NCBI GenBank assembly: GCA_963707895.1 | Contig: CAVPRS010000011.1 | Coordinates: forward strand, 1-64,000 | Direction: 5' to 3' | Length of the DNA stretch: 64,000 nucleotides | Source: Fodinibacter sp963707895 | GTDB lineage: Bacteria > Actinomycetota > Actinomycetes > Actinomycetales > Dermatophilaceae | Shown here: positions 34,780-42,868 of the stretch, piece after piece | Layout: each line of letters starts with the position of its first letter | How positions within the stretch are numbered: the stretch's first letter is position 1 | The notes under the pieces: generated by a model | Databases searched by the model: none | Told to the model about the DNA's origin: nothing | The model's input: the letters and a program-made list of their open reading frames with translations, nothing else | Position numbers and translations under genes: made by a program

Positions 34780-35149
34780 TCAGCGGCCGGCGGCGACCCT
34801 CGCCAGGTGGGCCCGCACCACGGCGTCGACCAGCAGGGTGGGGAACTCCTCGCGGTAGAGCAGCTTGAGCGTGCTGGCGCCGGAGCTGTGCGCCTCGAGC
34901 GAGGCCGCAACCTCGGGGTCCAGGTCCTCGGTCGGCGGCAGCGGGTAGATCGCGAGGTGTTCCTTCCACGCCGAGACGTGCATCAGGCGGTGGCCGTCGA
35001 CGACGAAGGTCGGCATGTTGTACGACAGCGTCTCGGTGGCGTGGGGGGCGTGGCGCTGCACCAGCTCGCGGAGCTCCACGAAGAAGGCACGCCCGGTGCT
35101 CGGGCGCCGCGGCGAGGTAGCTGTCGACGTCATCCGGGGTCGGGCTCAT
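34780..35149 (-). pseudogene. DUF1801 (YdhG-like) protein, frame broken by one base
   Basis: The start MSPTPDDVDSYLAAAPEHR is in one frame and the rest (AFFVELRELVQRHAP, ETLSYNMPTFVVDGHRLMHV, WKEHLAIYPLPP, STLKLLYREEFP) in another. Removing one base from the CCC at 35092-35094 restores PEHRRAFFVELREL, the usual family sequence. About 122 residues. The family fold is small alpha/beta, with a YdhG-type iron-chaperone role proposed for one branch. It is probably intact in the living cell. Confidence 0.7.
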
Positions 35150-35206
35150 CCCGGCATCCTGCCGTGACCGGCTGCGCCGGGTCGACCCCGATCCGCGAAC
35201 CACGCC

Positions 35207-35782
35207 TCAGCCGTACGTGTCCCGCGGGCCCCGTCCGTCCTGGGCCCGTCGCGACCCGCGCGACCACGACGGCGCACCCGGCCCGACGACCCGGATCTCG
35301 CCGACGGTGTCCTCGCCGACCTCCTCGGCCAGCCGGGTGAGCAGGCTCGAGGAGAGCAGCCGCAGCTGGGTGGCCCACGCGGTGGAGTCGGCCCGCACGG
35401 TGAGCACGCCGTCGACGAAGTTCAGTGGTGCGCAGTGCTGCGCGATCTCGGGACCGACGATCTGGGACCACCGTCCGATGACGGCACCGACGGCCACGTC
35501 GCCGACCCACCCGCGCTCGGTGACGAACTGGTCGAGCTGGTCACCGAGCAGCTTGGGGTCGCGCCCGGTGCCCGAGCGCTCACCCACGGGGACGTCCTTG
35601 ACCCGACGGCGCGGGCGCAGCCCCGGCCGCAGGCCCTTCGCCTTGGCCGCGGCGCGGGCCCGGGCGAGCGCGGCGGCAGCGGCCTCGGCAGCATCCCCGA
35701 TGGCCGGCGAATCCTGCTCGTCGGGATCCGTTGCGCCGGAACCGATCTCGTCGTCACCGACCGGCACCGCGTCGTCAGGCAC
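35207..35782 (-). CDS. dciA: DciA family protein (DUF721)
   Basis: 191-residue protein. An acidic then Ala/Arg-rich N-terminus is followed by the DUF721 domain (DQLDQFVTERGWVGDVAVGA, IGRWSQIVGPEIAQHC, LTVRADSTAWATQLRLLSSSLL). DciA recruits the replicative helicase in bacteria lacking DnaC/DnaI. The GTG start overlaps the recF stop by eight bases, so it is translated with recF in the replication cluster, as in mycobacteria. The C-terminus is Arg/Gly-rich. Confidence 0.93.
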   Translation of the reverse strand: MPDDAVPVGDDEIGSGATDPDEQDSPAIGDAAEAAAAALARARAAAKAKGLRPGLRPRRRVKDVPVGERSGTGRDPKLLGDQLDQFVTERGWVGDVAVGAVIGRWSQIVGPEIAQHCAPLNFVDGVLTVRADSTAWATQLRLLSSSLLTRLAEEVGEDTVGEIRVVGPGAPSWSRGSRRAQDGRGPRDTYG

Positions 35783-36980
35783 GCTCGGTCACCGACCCCA
35801 GCGACACGGCATACGTGCGCCCGGTCAGCTCGCTCGGCACGTCCGCGGGCACGGCAGCGGTGATGATGACCTGCTCGCAGTCCGCGATCATCGCGGCGAG
35901 CCGCTCGCGACGGCCCGAGTCGAGCTCGGCGAAGACGTCGTCGAGCACGAGCACCGGGTCGTCGCCCAGGTCGTGCCGCAGCAGCTGGAACGCGGCGAGC
36001 TTGAGGCCGAGCGCGAACGACCACGACTCGCCGTGGCTGGCATACCCCTTGGCCGGCAGCTCGCCCAGGGTCAGCACGACGTCGTCGCGGTGCGGGCCGA
36101 CGAGGCACACCCCGCGCTCGACCTCCTGGCCGCGCACCTCGGCGAGCGAGGCGAGGATCTCGGCGTGCAGCTCCTCGGCCTCGAGCACCTCACCCGACGC
36201 GATCCGGGCGGCGGTCTCCTCGCGCAGGGACGACTTGTACGACACCCGGGCGTCGGACTGCCCCGCGCTGACCTCGTCGTAGGCCTTGCCGAGGTAGGGC
36301 CCCAGGTCGCGCAGCAGCCGCAGCCGCGCGTAGAGCAGCTGCGAGCCGACCTGGGCGAGGTGCGAGTCCCAGACGTCGAGGGTGTGCAGCGCCGACTCCC
36401 GTTCCGACGCGACGTCGCCGGTCTCGGCGTATGCCGGGCGCGCACCCCGGCGGCCGCCGCGCCTGAGCACGGGGGCGGCCGACTTCAGCAGGGCACCGCG
36501 CTGCTTGAGGATCTTGTCGTAGTCGGAGCGCACGCCCGACCAGCGCGGTTGCCGCGCCACCAGCAGCTCGTCGAGGAAGCGGCGCCGCTCGCCGGGGTCG
36601 CCCTTGACGAGCGCGAGGTCCTCGGGTGCGAAGAGCACGGTGCGCAGGTTGCCGAGCACGTCGCGGGGCCGGCTGAGCGGGGAGCGGTTGAGCCGGGCCC
36701 GGTTGGCGCGGCCCGGGGTGATCTCGAGCTCGATCATCGTCTCGCGTCCGTCGCGCACCACGGCGCCGCGCACCACGGCCTGGCTCGCGCCGAACCGCAC
36801 GAGAGGTGCGTCCGTGGCCACGCGGTGGCTGGAGAGGGTGGCGAGGTAGCCCAAGGCCTCGACGAGGTTGGTCTTGCCCTGGCCGTTGAGGCCGACCAGG
36901 GTCGTCACGCCCGGCTCGAGGGGCAGGTCGGCGCTCTCGTAGCTGCGGAAGTCGACGACCGTGAGGTGCCGGACGTGCAC
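35775..36980 (-). CDS. recF: DNA replication/repair protein RecF
   Basis: 401-residue ABC-type ATPase that loads RecA at gaps. Walker A GLNGQGKTN is at residues 30-38, the signature region lies in FALGLKLAAF context, and Walker B is VLVLDDVFAELD near the C-terminus. An insertion of Arg/Gly (RRGGRRGARPAYA) is seen near residue 180. The GTG at 36980 (VHVRHLTVVDFRSYE) is chosen because RecF cores begin there, 7 bases after the gnd stop; a long open frame continues upstream over gnd as a shadow. Confidence 0.96.
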   Translation of the reverse strand: MHVRHLTVVDFRSYESADLPLEPGVTTLVGLNGQGKTNLVEALGYLATLSSHRVATDAPLVRFGASQAVVRGAVVRDGRETMIELEITPGRANRARLNRSPLSRPRDVLGNLRTVLFAPEDLALVKGDPGERRRFLDELLVARQPRWSGVRSDYDKILKQRGALLKSAAPVLRRGGRRGARPAYAETGDVASERESALHTLDVWDSHLAQVGSQLLYARLRLLRDLGPYLGKAYDEVSAGQSDARVSYKSSLREETAARIASGEVLEAEELHAEILASLAEVRGQEVERGVCLVGPHRDDVVLTLGELPAKGYASHGESWSFALGLKLAAFQLLRHDLGDDPVLVLDDVFAELDSGRRERLAAMIADCEQVIITAAVPADVPSELTGRTYAVSLGSVTERA

Positions 36981-36987
36981 CCGCGGC

Positions 36988-38121
36988 TCAGCTCTTCTTG
37001 GCGGCGCGCTTCCGCGTCGAGCTGGTGCCCGAGGTCGGACCGGCCGAGGCCGCGCCGCCCCGGCGGCTCGACGACGTCGCACCCGCACCTGACGACGGAC
37101 CTGCGCTGGCGGCCTTGCGACCCTTGGCCGCGGCCTGCTTCGACGAGCGTGGCGGCTTCTCCTTGCGAGCCGCCTTGGCGGTGGCGGCCTTGGCACTGGC
37201 CGGTCCGGCGACCGACTCGCTGCGCAGCTTCTCGCCCTCGGCGACCGACATGACCTCGTGCCCGCCGAACTGGCCACGCAGGGCCGCGACGGCCTGCAGG
37301 GTCGGCGAGCTCTGCTGCCGCGAGGCGAACCGCGTGAACAGCGAGGCCGAGATCACCGGCATCGGCACGGCGAGGTTGAGCGCCTCCTCGACGGTCCAGC
37401 GACCCTCACCGGAGTCGGCGGTGTAGTCGGAGACGTCGTCGAGCGTGGGGTTCTCCTCGAGCGCCTTGACCATGAGGTCGAGCAGCCAGGACCGCACGAC
37501 CGTGCCGCGGCTCCACGCCTTGAACGCGCCGGGCACGTTCTCGACGATGTCCTTCTTCTGGAGCAGCTCGTAGCCCTCGGCGTAGGCCTGCATCAGGCCG
37601 TACTCGATGCCGTTGTGCACCATCTTCGTGTAGTGCCCGGCGCCGACCTTGCCGGCGTGCACGAACCCCTCGTCGCGCGGGCCCTCGGGGCGCAGCGCGT
37701 CGAAGATCGGCATCGCCTTGCGCACGTTGGCCGCGGAGCCGCCGACCATCAGGCCGTAGCCGTTGTCGAGGCCCCAGATGCCGCCGGAGACCCCGCAGTC
37801 GAGGTAGCCGATGCCCTTGGCCTTGAGCAGCTTCTCGTTCTCGAAGTCCTCGGTGAACTTGCTGTTGCCGCCGTCGATGACCAGGTCGCCCTTGTCGAGC
37901 AGGCCGGACAGCTTGACGACCGTGTCGTGGGTGGGGGCACCGTGCGGCACCATCACCCACACCACCCGCGGCGCGTCGAGCTTCTTCACCAGGTCGGCGA
38001 GGGAGCGCGCGTCGGAGACGGCCTGGTTGCGGTCGTAGCCCACGACCTCGTGCCCCGCGCGGCGGATCCGCTCGCGCATGTTGCCGCCCATCTTGCCCAG
38101 ACCGACCAGACCCAGCTGCAT
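36988..38121 (-). CDS. gnd: 6-phosphogluconate dehydrogenase (decarboxylating), GndA-like, with basic C-terminal tail
   Basis: 377-residue protein. The NAD(P)-binding start MQLGLVGLGKMGGNMRERI, the GNSKFTEDF loop and the signature KMVHNGIEYGLMQAYAEGYE mark the short (~300-residue) form of the enzyme, which decarboxylates 6-phosphogluconate to ribulose 5-phosphate. From about residue 308 the protein runs into a Lys/Ala/Ser/Gly-rich tail (AKAARKEKPPRSSKQAAAKG and so on to KRAAKKS) that is not part of the fold. The location between dnaN and recF is standard in Actinobacteria. The cofactor preference is not certain. Confidence 0.94.
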   Translation of the reverse strand: MQLGLVGLGKMGGNMRERIRRAGHEVVGYDRNQAVSDARSLADLVKKLDAPRVVWVMVPHGAPTHDTVVKLSGLLDKGDLVIDGGNSKFTEDFENEKLLKAKGIGYLDCGVSGGIWGLDNGYGLMVGGSAANVRKAMPIFDALRPEGPRDEGFVHAGKVGAGHYTKMVHNGIEYGLMQAYAEGYELLQKKDIVENVPGAFKAWSRGTVVRSWLLDLMVKALEENPTLDDVSDYTADSGEGRWTVEEALNLAVPMPVISASLFTRFASRQQSSPTLQAVAALRGQFGGHEVMSVAEGEKLRSESVAGPASAKAATAKAARKEKPPRSSKQAAAKGRKAASAGPSSGAGATSSSRRGGAASAGPTSGTSSTRKRAAKKS

Positions 38122-38220
38122 CTCGTGACTCCTCGTGGTGTGTGGTGCGGCGACGGGAAGGTGCTGTGCAGCGAAGGCTACGCCCGCGACATGCCCCGTG
38201 AGCAGGTCAGGAGCGTGCTG

Positions 38221-39354
38221 TCAGGAGGCGAAGCGCACCGGCATCAGCACGTAGCGGTAGGAGGCGTCGGCCTCGCCGTCCTCCTCGGCCTGCCCCGAGA
38301 GCACTGCAGGCCGCGAGGCCTGGGTGAACGAGATCCGGCTGAAGGGGGTGCCGACGGCGCCGAGGCCGTCGAGGAGGTAGGTCGGGTTGAACGCGATCTC
38401 GATCTCGGGGCCGGTGAGCACGGCCTCGACCGCCTCGGACGCCTGGGCGTCGTCGCCGGCGCCGGCCTCGATGGCCACCTGCCCCTCGCTGAACCGCAGC
38501 CGCACCGGGGTGTTGCGCTCGGCGACGAGCGCCACGCGCTTGACCGCCTCGACGAGGTCGGCCGTCCTGATGACCGACTCGGTCTCGGACGTGGTGGGGA
38601 AGATCGAGGAGACCTTGGGGTACTCGCCGTCGAGCAGGCGGGTGGTGGTGCGGCGCTGACCGGCCTCGAAGCCGACCAGGCCGTCGCCGCCGGCCGCGGT
38701 GCCGAGCGCGACGTCGATCGAACCGCTGGCGCCGAGCGAGCGGGCCGTGTCGGACAGGGTGCGGGCCGGGATGAGCACGACGTGGCTGGCGTCGGTGGCC
38801 GTGGGGTTCCAGTGCAGCTCGCGCATCGCGAGGCGGTAGCGGTCGGTGGCGAGCAGCGTCATCGTGTCGCCCTCGATCTCGACGCGCACGCCGGTGAGGA
38901 TCGGCAGGGTGTCGCCGCGGTCGGCCGCGATGGACACCTGGGCGACCGCCTGGGTGAACAGGTGGCCGTCGATCGAGCCGCTCGGCTCGGGGGAGGCCGG
39001 CAGCGTCGGGTAGTCGTCGGCCGGCATCATCAGCAGGCTGAACCGCGACGAGCCACAGGTGACCTGGACCTTCGAGCCGTCGGTGGCGACGTCGATCGGG
39101 CGGTCGGGCAGGTTGCGCGAGATGTCGGCGAGCAGCCGGCCCAGCACGAGCACGGTGCCGGCCTCGGCGACCTCGGCGGCCACGGTGATCTTCGCGGAGA
39201 CCTCGTAGTCGAACGCCGACAGGGTCAGCGTCCCGTCGTCGTCGGCCTGCATCAGGATGCCGGCGAGCACCGGCACCGGGGGACGTGCGGGGAGCCCGCG
39301 CGCCACCCAGGTGACCGCCTCGGCCAGGACGTCGCGCTCGACGCGGAACTTCAC
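38221..39354 (-). CDS. dnaN: DNA polymerase III subunit beta (sliding clamp)
   Basis: 377-residue ring-forming clamp. It opens with MKFRVERDVLAEAVTWVARG and has three repeated clamp folds; markers include VLVLGRLLADISRNLPD, LPILTGVRVEIEGDTMTLLATDRYRLA and the C-terminal end YVLMPVRFAS with hydrophobic-pocket residues for the QLxLF motif. GTG start. It lies between oriC and gnd in the standard order. Weak hydrophobic cleft differences cannot be judged by eye. Confidence 0.97.
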   Translation of the reverse strand: MKFRVERDVLAEAVTWVARGLPARPPVPVLAGILMQADDDGTLTLSAFDYEVSAKITVAAEVAEAGTVLVLGRLLADISRNLPDRPIDVATDGSKVQVTCGSSRFSLLMMPADDYPTLPASPEPSGSIDGHLFTQAVAQVSIAADRGDTLPILTGVRVEIEGDTMTLLATDRYRLAMRELHWNPTATDASHVVLIPARTLSDTARSLGASGSIDVALGTAAGGDGLVGFEAGQRRTTTRLLDGEYPKVSSIFPTTSETESVIRTADLVEAVKRVALVAERNTPVRLRFSEGQVAIEAGAGDDAQASEAVEAVLTGPEIEIAFNPTYLLDGLGAVGTPFSRISFTQASRPAVLSGQAEEDGEADASYRYVLMPVRFAS

Positions 39355-40028
39355 GGCTTACCACCTTGGTCCGGCGCGGAGGGACCGCGCCTCGTTCGTG
39401 CACACATGTGTCCCCGTCCGCGGTCCGGGCGTGCTGGACATGACGTCGCCGCAGGCGGGGTCATGACACTAGTGCACGCCTACCTGCCGCGGTACCTGAT
39501 CCCGTCGACCTCGGACGCCGTGCGTTCTCGGGCCATCCGCAGGTCGGGTCGGTCGGGTCGTGCTCGGGGCCGAATCGGAGTTCCAGGGATCTCGTCGTAG
39601 TGGTAGGAGCTGTGGATCCTGTGGACGGCGGTGCGTCCGGGCAGGTCGGCGCGGCGATCCCGGGTGTGGACGGCAGGTGGACGGACCGGTGGACGACGGG
39701 GGCTCGGTGTTGACGGTCGGATGCCGTTCACAGGACGTCCACCCCGACGTCCGGATCCGTCCACGCCGACACGCTGCTCGTCCACAGTCGTCCACAGGGC
39801 CTGTGGACAACTGTGACTGTGGCGGGTGTGACTCGTGGTGAGCGGGCAGGTTGTCCACAGGGTTGCCCACAGAGGTGGATGCCTTCGACACCTGTCCGTA
39901 ACACGGGCGACCTGGCGCCACGTGCGGGCATCGTGCGCGGCCACGCTCGGTCGAAGGTTCGACAGCGGTTGCACACAGTGGTGTGGACGACCTGTGGACA
40001 ACCCGGTGGAGGAGCGCGGGCGGGTGGG
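39355..40028. other. oriC: Replication origin oriC between dnaA and dnaN
   Basis: 674 bases without a gene, dense in DnaA boxes. Exact TTGTCCACA (either strand) at 39802-39810, 39851-39859 and 39993-40001; one-mismatch boxes at 39778-39786, 39788-39796, 39863-39871 and 39982-39990; weaker TGTGGATCC/TGTGGACGG boxes at 39611-39619, 39620-39628 and 39665-39673. They cluster in the half nearest dnaA. No clear AT-rich unwinding element is visible. Position between dnaA and dnaN is that of actinobacterial oriC. Confidence 0.92.
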
Positions 40029-41588
40029 TCAGTGCGACTGCTGCTTGATCCGGTTGGTCAGCTCGGTGACCTGGTTGTAGATGGCGCGACGCTCGGCCAT
40101 CAGCTGGCGGATCTTCTTGTCGGCGTGCATCACGGTGGTGTGGTCGCGCCCACCGAACTGCTGGCCGATCTTGGGCAGCGAGAGGTCGGTGAGCTCGCGG
40201 CACAGGTACATCGCGATCTGCCGAGCGGTGACGAGCACGCGCGAGCGGGACTGGCCCTGCAGGTCGTCGAGGGTGAGGCCGAAGTAGGCCGCGGTCTGCG
40301 CCATGATCGTCGCCGGCGTCACCTGGCTCGAGGCGTCGTCGGGGATCAGGTCGCGCAGCACGATCTCGGCCAGGCTCATGTCGACCGGCTGGCGGTTGAG
40401 GCTGGCGAACGCCGTGACGCGGATCAGGGCACCCTCGAGCTCGCGGATGTTGGTCGAGATCCGCGAGGCGATGAACTCGAGCACGTCGTCGGGCACCGAG
40501 AGCCGCTCCTGGATGGCCTTCTTGCGCAGGATGGCGATCCGGGTCTCGAGGTCGGGGGGCTGGACGTCGGTGAGCAGGCCCATCTCGAACCGGCTGCGCA
40601 TCCGCGCCTCGAAGCCGCTGAGCAGCTTGGGCGGCACGTCGCTGGTGATGACGACCTGCTTGTTGGCGTTGTGCAGCGTGTTGAAGGTGTGGAAGAACTC
40701 CTCCTGCGTCTGCACCTTGCCCTGGAGGAACTGGATGTCGTCGATGAGCAGCACGTCGACGTCGCGGTAGCGGCGCTGGAAGTTGCTCGCCTTGTCGTCG
40801 CGGATGCTGTTGATGAAGTCGTTGGTGAACTCCTCGGAGTTCACGTAGCGGACCTTGACGTGCGGGAACAGGTTGCGGGCGTAGTGCCCGATGGCGTGCA
40901 GCAGGTGGGTCTTGCCGAGCCCGGAGTCGCCGTAGATGAACAGCGGGTTGTAGGCCTTGGCCGGTGCCTCGGCCACGGCCACCGCGGCCGCGTGGGCGAA
41001 CCGGTTGCTCGCGCCGATGACGAAGGTGTCGAAGGTGTACTTCGGGTTCAGCCGGGTCAGCTCGACCTGTTCGGGCACCTGGCTGCCGGGTCGGGGCCGG
41101 CGCGCCCCCGGTACCTCGACGAGGCGGGGGCTGGCGGCGTGCTGGGGTCCGCGCGCGGCGTCGGCGGCACCGTGCTCGGCGACGTTCCCGTCGAACCTCG
41201 AGGTCTCGGTGCCGTCGACCTCGTCGACGCCGATGTCGAGGTCGTCGATCTGCCGTCGCCGGTCGGCGGCGCGCAGGTCGTGGCCCTCGTCGCGCAGGTC
41301 GAGGTCGTGCCCCTCGGCGAGCGACGGGTCGACGGTGACGGCCAGGCGCACCTCGCGGCCGAGCTGGCTGCCCAGGGTGGCGGTGACCCGGTCACGCAGC
41401 CGGGTCTCGACGACATCCTTGGTGAAGTCGTTGGGCACCGCGATCAGGGCGGTGTCGTCGAGCAGGCCGACGAGCTTGGCGAGCGACAGGAAGGCCCTCT
41501 GCTGCACCGGGATCCCGTCGGCATCGAGGACGTCGAGGGTCGTGCGCCACAGCTGGGTCATCGTCGCGTCAGGCACTCGTGTCCCCAT
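40029..41588 (-). CDS. dnaA: Chromosomal replication initiator DnaA
   Basis: 519-residue AAA+ initiator. Domain I (residues ~10-85) binds helicase/DciA partners; domain II (~90-175) is a long acidic, disordered linker; the AAA+ domain has Walker A GDSGLGKTH (220-228) and Walker B VLLIDDIQF, plus the arginine-finger region FEARMRSRFEMGL; domain IV carries the DnaA-box signature GGRDHTTVMHADKKI. The ATG at 41588 fits domain I; nearby in-frame starts at codons 5 and 10 cannot be ruled out. The stop is at the edge of oriC. Confidence 0.97.
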   Translation of the reverse strand: MGTRVPDATMTQLWRTTLDVLDADGIPVQQRAFLSLAKLVGLLDDTALIAVPNDFTKDVVETRLRDRVTATLGSQLGREVRLAVTVDPSLAEGHDLDLRDEGHDLRAADRRRQIDDLDIGVDEVDGTETSRFDGNVAEHGAADAARGPQHAASPRLVEVPGARRPRPGSQVPEQVELTRLNPKYTFDTFVIGASNRFAHAAAVAVAEAPAKAYNPLFIYGDSGLGKTHLLHAIGHYARNLFPHVKVRYVNSEEFTNDFINSIRDDKASNFQRRYRDVDVLLIDDIQFLQGKVQTQEEFFHTFNTLHNANKQVVITSDVPPKLLSGFEARMRSRFEMGLLTDVQPPDLETRIAILRKKAIQERLSVPDDVLEFIASRISTNIRELEGALIRVTAFASLNRQPVDMSLAEIVLRDLIPDDASSQVTPATIMAQTAAYFGLTLDDLQGQSRSRVLVTARQIAMYLCRELTDLSLPKIGQQFGGRDHTTVMHADKKIRQLMAERRAIYNQVTELTNRIKQQSH

Positions 41589-41962
41589 CCCTGTTCGAGG
41601 CCGATCGGCCGATCATCCGTGCCCGACCTGCGTTTCCGTGACCCGTCCACATGGTTGTCCACAGACTGTGGGTACGCCGCGTGGCTGCCACTGGTGTGTC
41701 GTTCCGGGATCCGGGCCGTACTCCGTGCGATCCTAGGGCGTTTTCCCGAGCCCGGGGTACCGCATCCGCTGGTTTGACCCCCGTGGCCGCTCTCGCGTAC
41801 CGTTAACGGGCCTGTGGTTCGGCAGTTTTTCGCATGCCCGTGACCCGTGCCCGCGAGGGCGCTGCTTCCCCGCGAAGGTCATGGGTTTCCGATGGCCGCC
41901 GAACGCCACCGGCACCCCGACCACCCCGGGCCCTGCGCCCACCTCCAGATGAGAGAAACATC
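41589..41962. other. Divergent dnaA-rpmH intergenic region
   Basis: 374 bases without a gene. It holds a DnaA box TTGTCCACA at 41655-41663, placed to let DnaA repress its own promoter, a candidate dnaA -10 (TAGGAT on the minus strand, 41730-41735) and the rpmH promoter. No other element is seen. Confidence 0.6.
41774..41803 (+). promoter_or_regulatory. Candidate rpmH promoter
   Basis: TTGACC at 41774-41779 and TACCGT at 41798-41803 with an 18-base spacer match a housekeeping sigma promoter, 159 bases before rpmH. Confidence 0.55.
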
Positions 41963-42100
41963 GTGAGCAAGCGGACTTTCCAGCCGAACAACCGCCGACG
42001 GGCCAAGACCCACGGCTTCCGTCTGCGGATGCGCACCCGTGCAGGTCGCAGCATCCTCGCCGCTCGTCGCCGCAAGGGCCGCTCCGAGCTCTCCGCCTGA
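41963..42100 (+). CDS. rpmH: 50S ribosomal protein L34
   Basis: 45-residue basic ribosomal protein: SKRTFQPNNRRRAKTHGFR, RMRTRAGRSILAARRRKGR. It starts with GTG preceded by GAGAGAAAC and ends just before rnpA. The open frame upstream is not coding. It heads the rpmH-rnpA-yidD-yidC-jag operon. Confidence 0.96.
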   Translation: MSKRTFQPNNRRRAKTHGFRLRMRTRAGRSILAARRRKGRSELSA

Positions 42101-42108
42101 GGTCGGCG

Positions 42109-42474
42109 GTGCTGCCGGCGCCGAACCGACTGCGTGAGCGGGCGGACTTCACGTCGGCGGTGCGCTCCTCCGGGGGTTGCCGAGCCGGATCCAGGCTGCT
42201 CGTGGTCCACGCCACCGTGACCGACGCGCGTGCGGGTCTCCCGCCGCGGGTCGGTTTCGTGGTGTCCAGGGCCGTGGGTGGCGCCGTCGTACGCAACCGC
42301 ACGAAGCGCCGTCTGCGGGCGCTGGTGGCCGACCGCCTCCCCGGCATCCCCACGGGTGTCGACCTGGTCGTCCGGGCGAACCCGCCGGCCGCCACCGCGA
42401 CCTTCGGGGAACTCGCGGGGGCCCTGGACCCGTTGTTGCACAAGGTGATCGGACGACTAGGAGGTGTGGCATGA
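42109..42474 (+). CDS. rnpA: Ribonuclease P protein component
   Basis: 121-residue protein that binds the RNase P RNA for tRNA 5' maturation. It opens MLPAPNRLRERADFTSAVRS and has the signature AVVRNRTKRRLRALVADRL, with the central-cleft aromatic/hydrophobic RVGFVVSRAVGGA. GTG start 8 bases after the rpmH stop. The yidD start overlaps its stop (ATGA). Confidence 0.95.
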   Translation: MLPAPNRLRERADFTSAVRSSGGCRAGSRLLVVHATVTDARAGLPPRVGFVVSRAVGGAVVRNRTKRRLRALVADRLPGIPTGVDLVVRANPPAATATFGELAGALDPLLHKVIGRLGGVA

Positions 42475-42809
42475 GCATCGGTCGGGTGCTGGCCACCCCT
42501 CTCATCTGGCTGATCCGGGGCTACCAGCGACTCATCTCGCCGATGCGTCCGGCCACCTGCCGCTACTACCCGTCGTGCTCGGCCTACGCCGTGACCGCCC
42601 TGGAGCGCTACGGCGTGCTGCGCGGTTCGTGGATGGCAGCGCGCCGACTGGGCCGCTGCCACCCGTGGACCCCCGGGGGCGTCGACCACGTGCCCCTACG
42701 CGATTCTGTGACCGGCCGGCCGGTCCCGGGAACCACCGGGCCGCGGGGCGTCGACGACGCGACGAACCGGCATCCTGCGGGACACCCCCCGCACCACCAG
42801 ACCTCCTGA
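42471..42809 (+). CDS. yidD: Membrane protein insertion efficiency factor YidD
   Basis: 112-residue member of the family with the invariant CRYYPSCSAYAVTALERYG and GRCHPWTPGGVDHVP. It is a peripheral membrane protein that aids YidC. The ATG overlaps the end of rnpA by 4 bases. An RBS-like GGAGGTGTGGC precedes it. The C-terminal ~30 residues (Pro/His/Gly-rich) are variable in the family. Confidence 0.95.
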   Translation: MSIGRVLATPLIWLIRGYQRLISPMRPATCRYYPSCSAYAVTALERYGVLRGSWMAARRLGRCHPWTPGGVDHVPLRDSVTGRPVPGTTGPRGVDDATNRHPAGHPPHHQTS

Positions 42810-42868
42810 CCACGTCACGACCGTGACCTCATCCCGCCGGCCCAGGCCGACACAGCCGTAAGGACGAC

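Noticed and set aside
34005..34910. Minus-strand open frame antisense to the TetR gene
   Set aside because: It has no motif and overlaps the operators and a well-supported regulator.
35775..37277. 500-codon version of RecF starting upstream
   Set aside because: The extra 99 codons overlap gnd and are Arg/Pro-rich; RecF cores begin at the GTG at 36980.
42177..42470. Upstream extension of yidD
   Set aside because: It is an alternate frame of rnpA; the ATG at 42471 overlaps the rnpA stop and begins the YidD family core.
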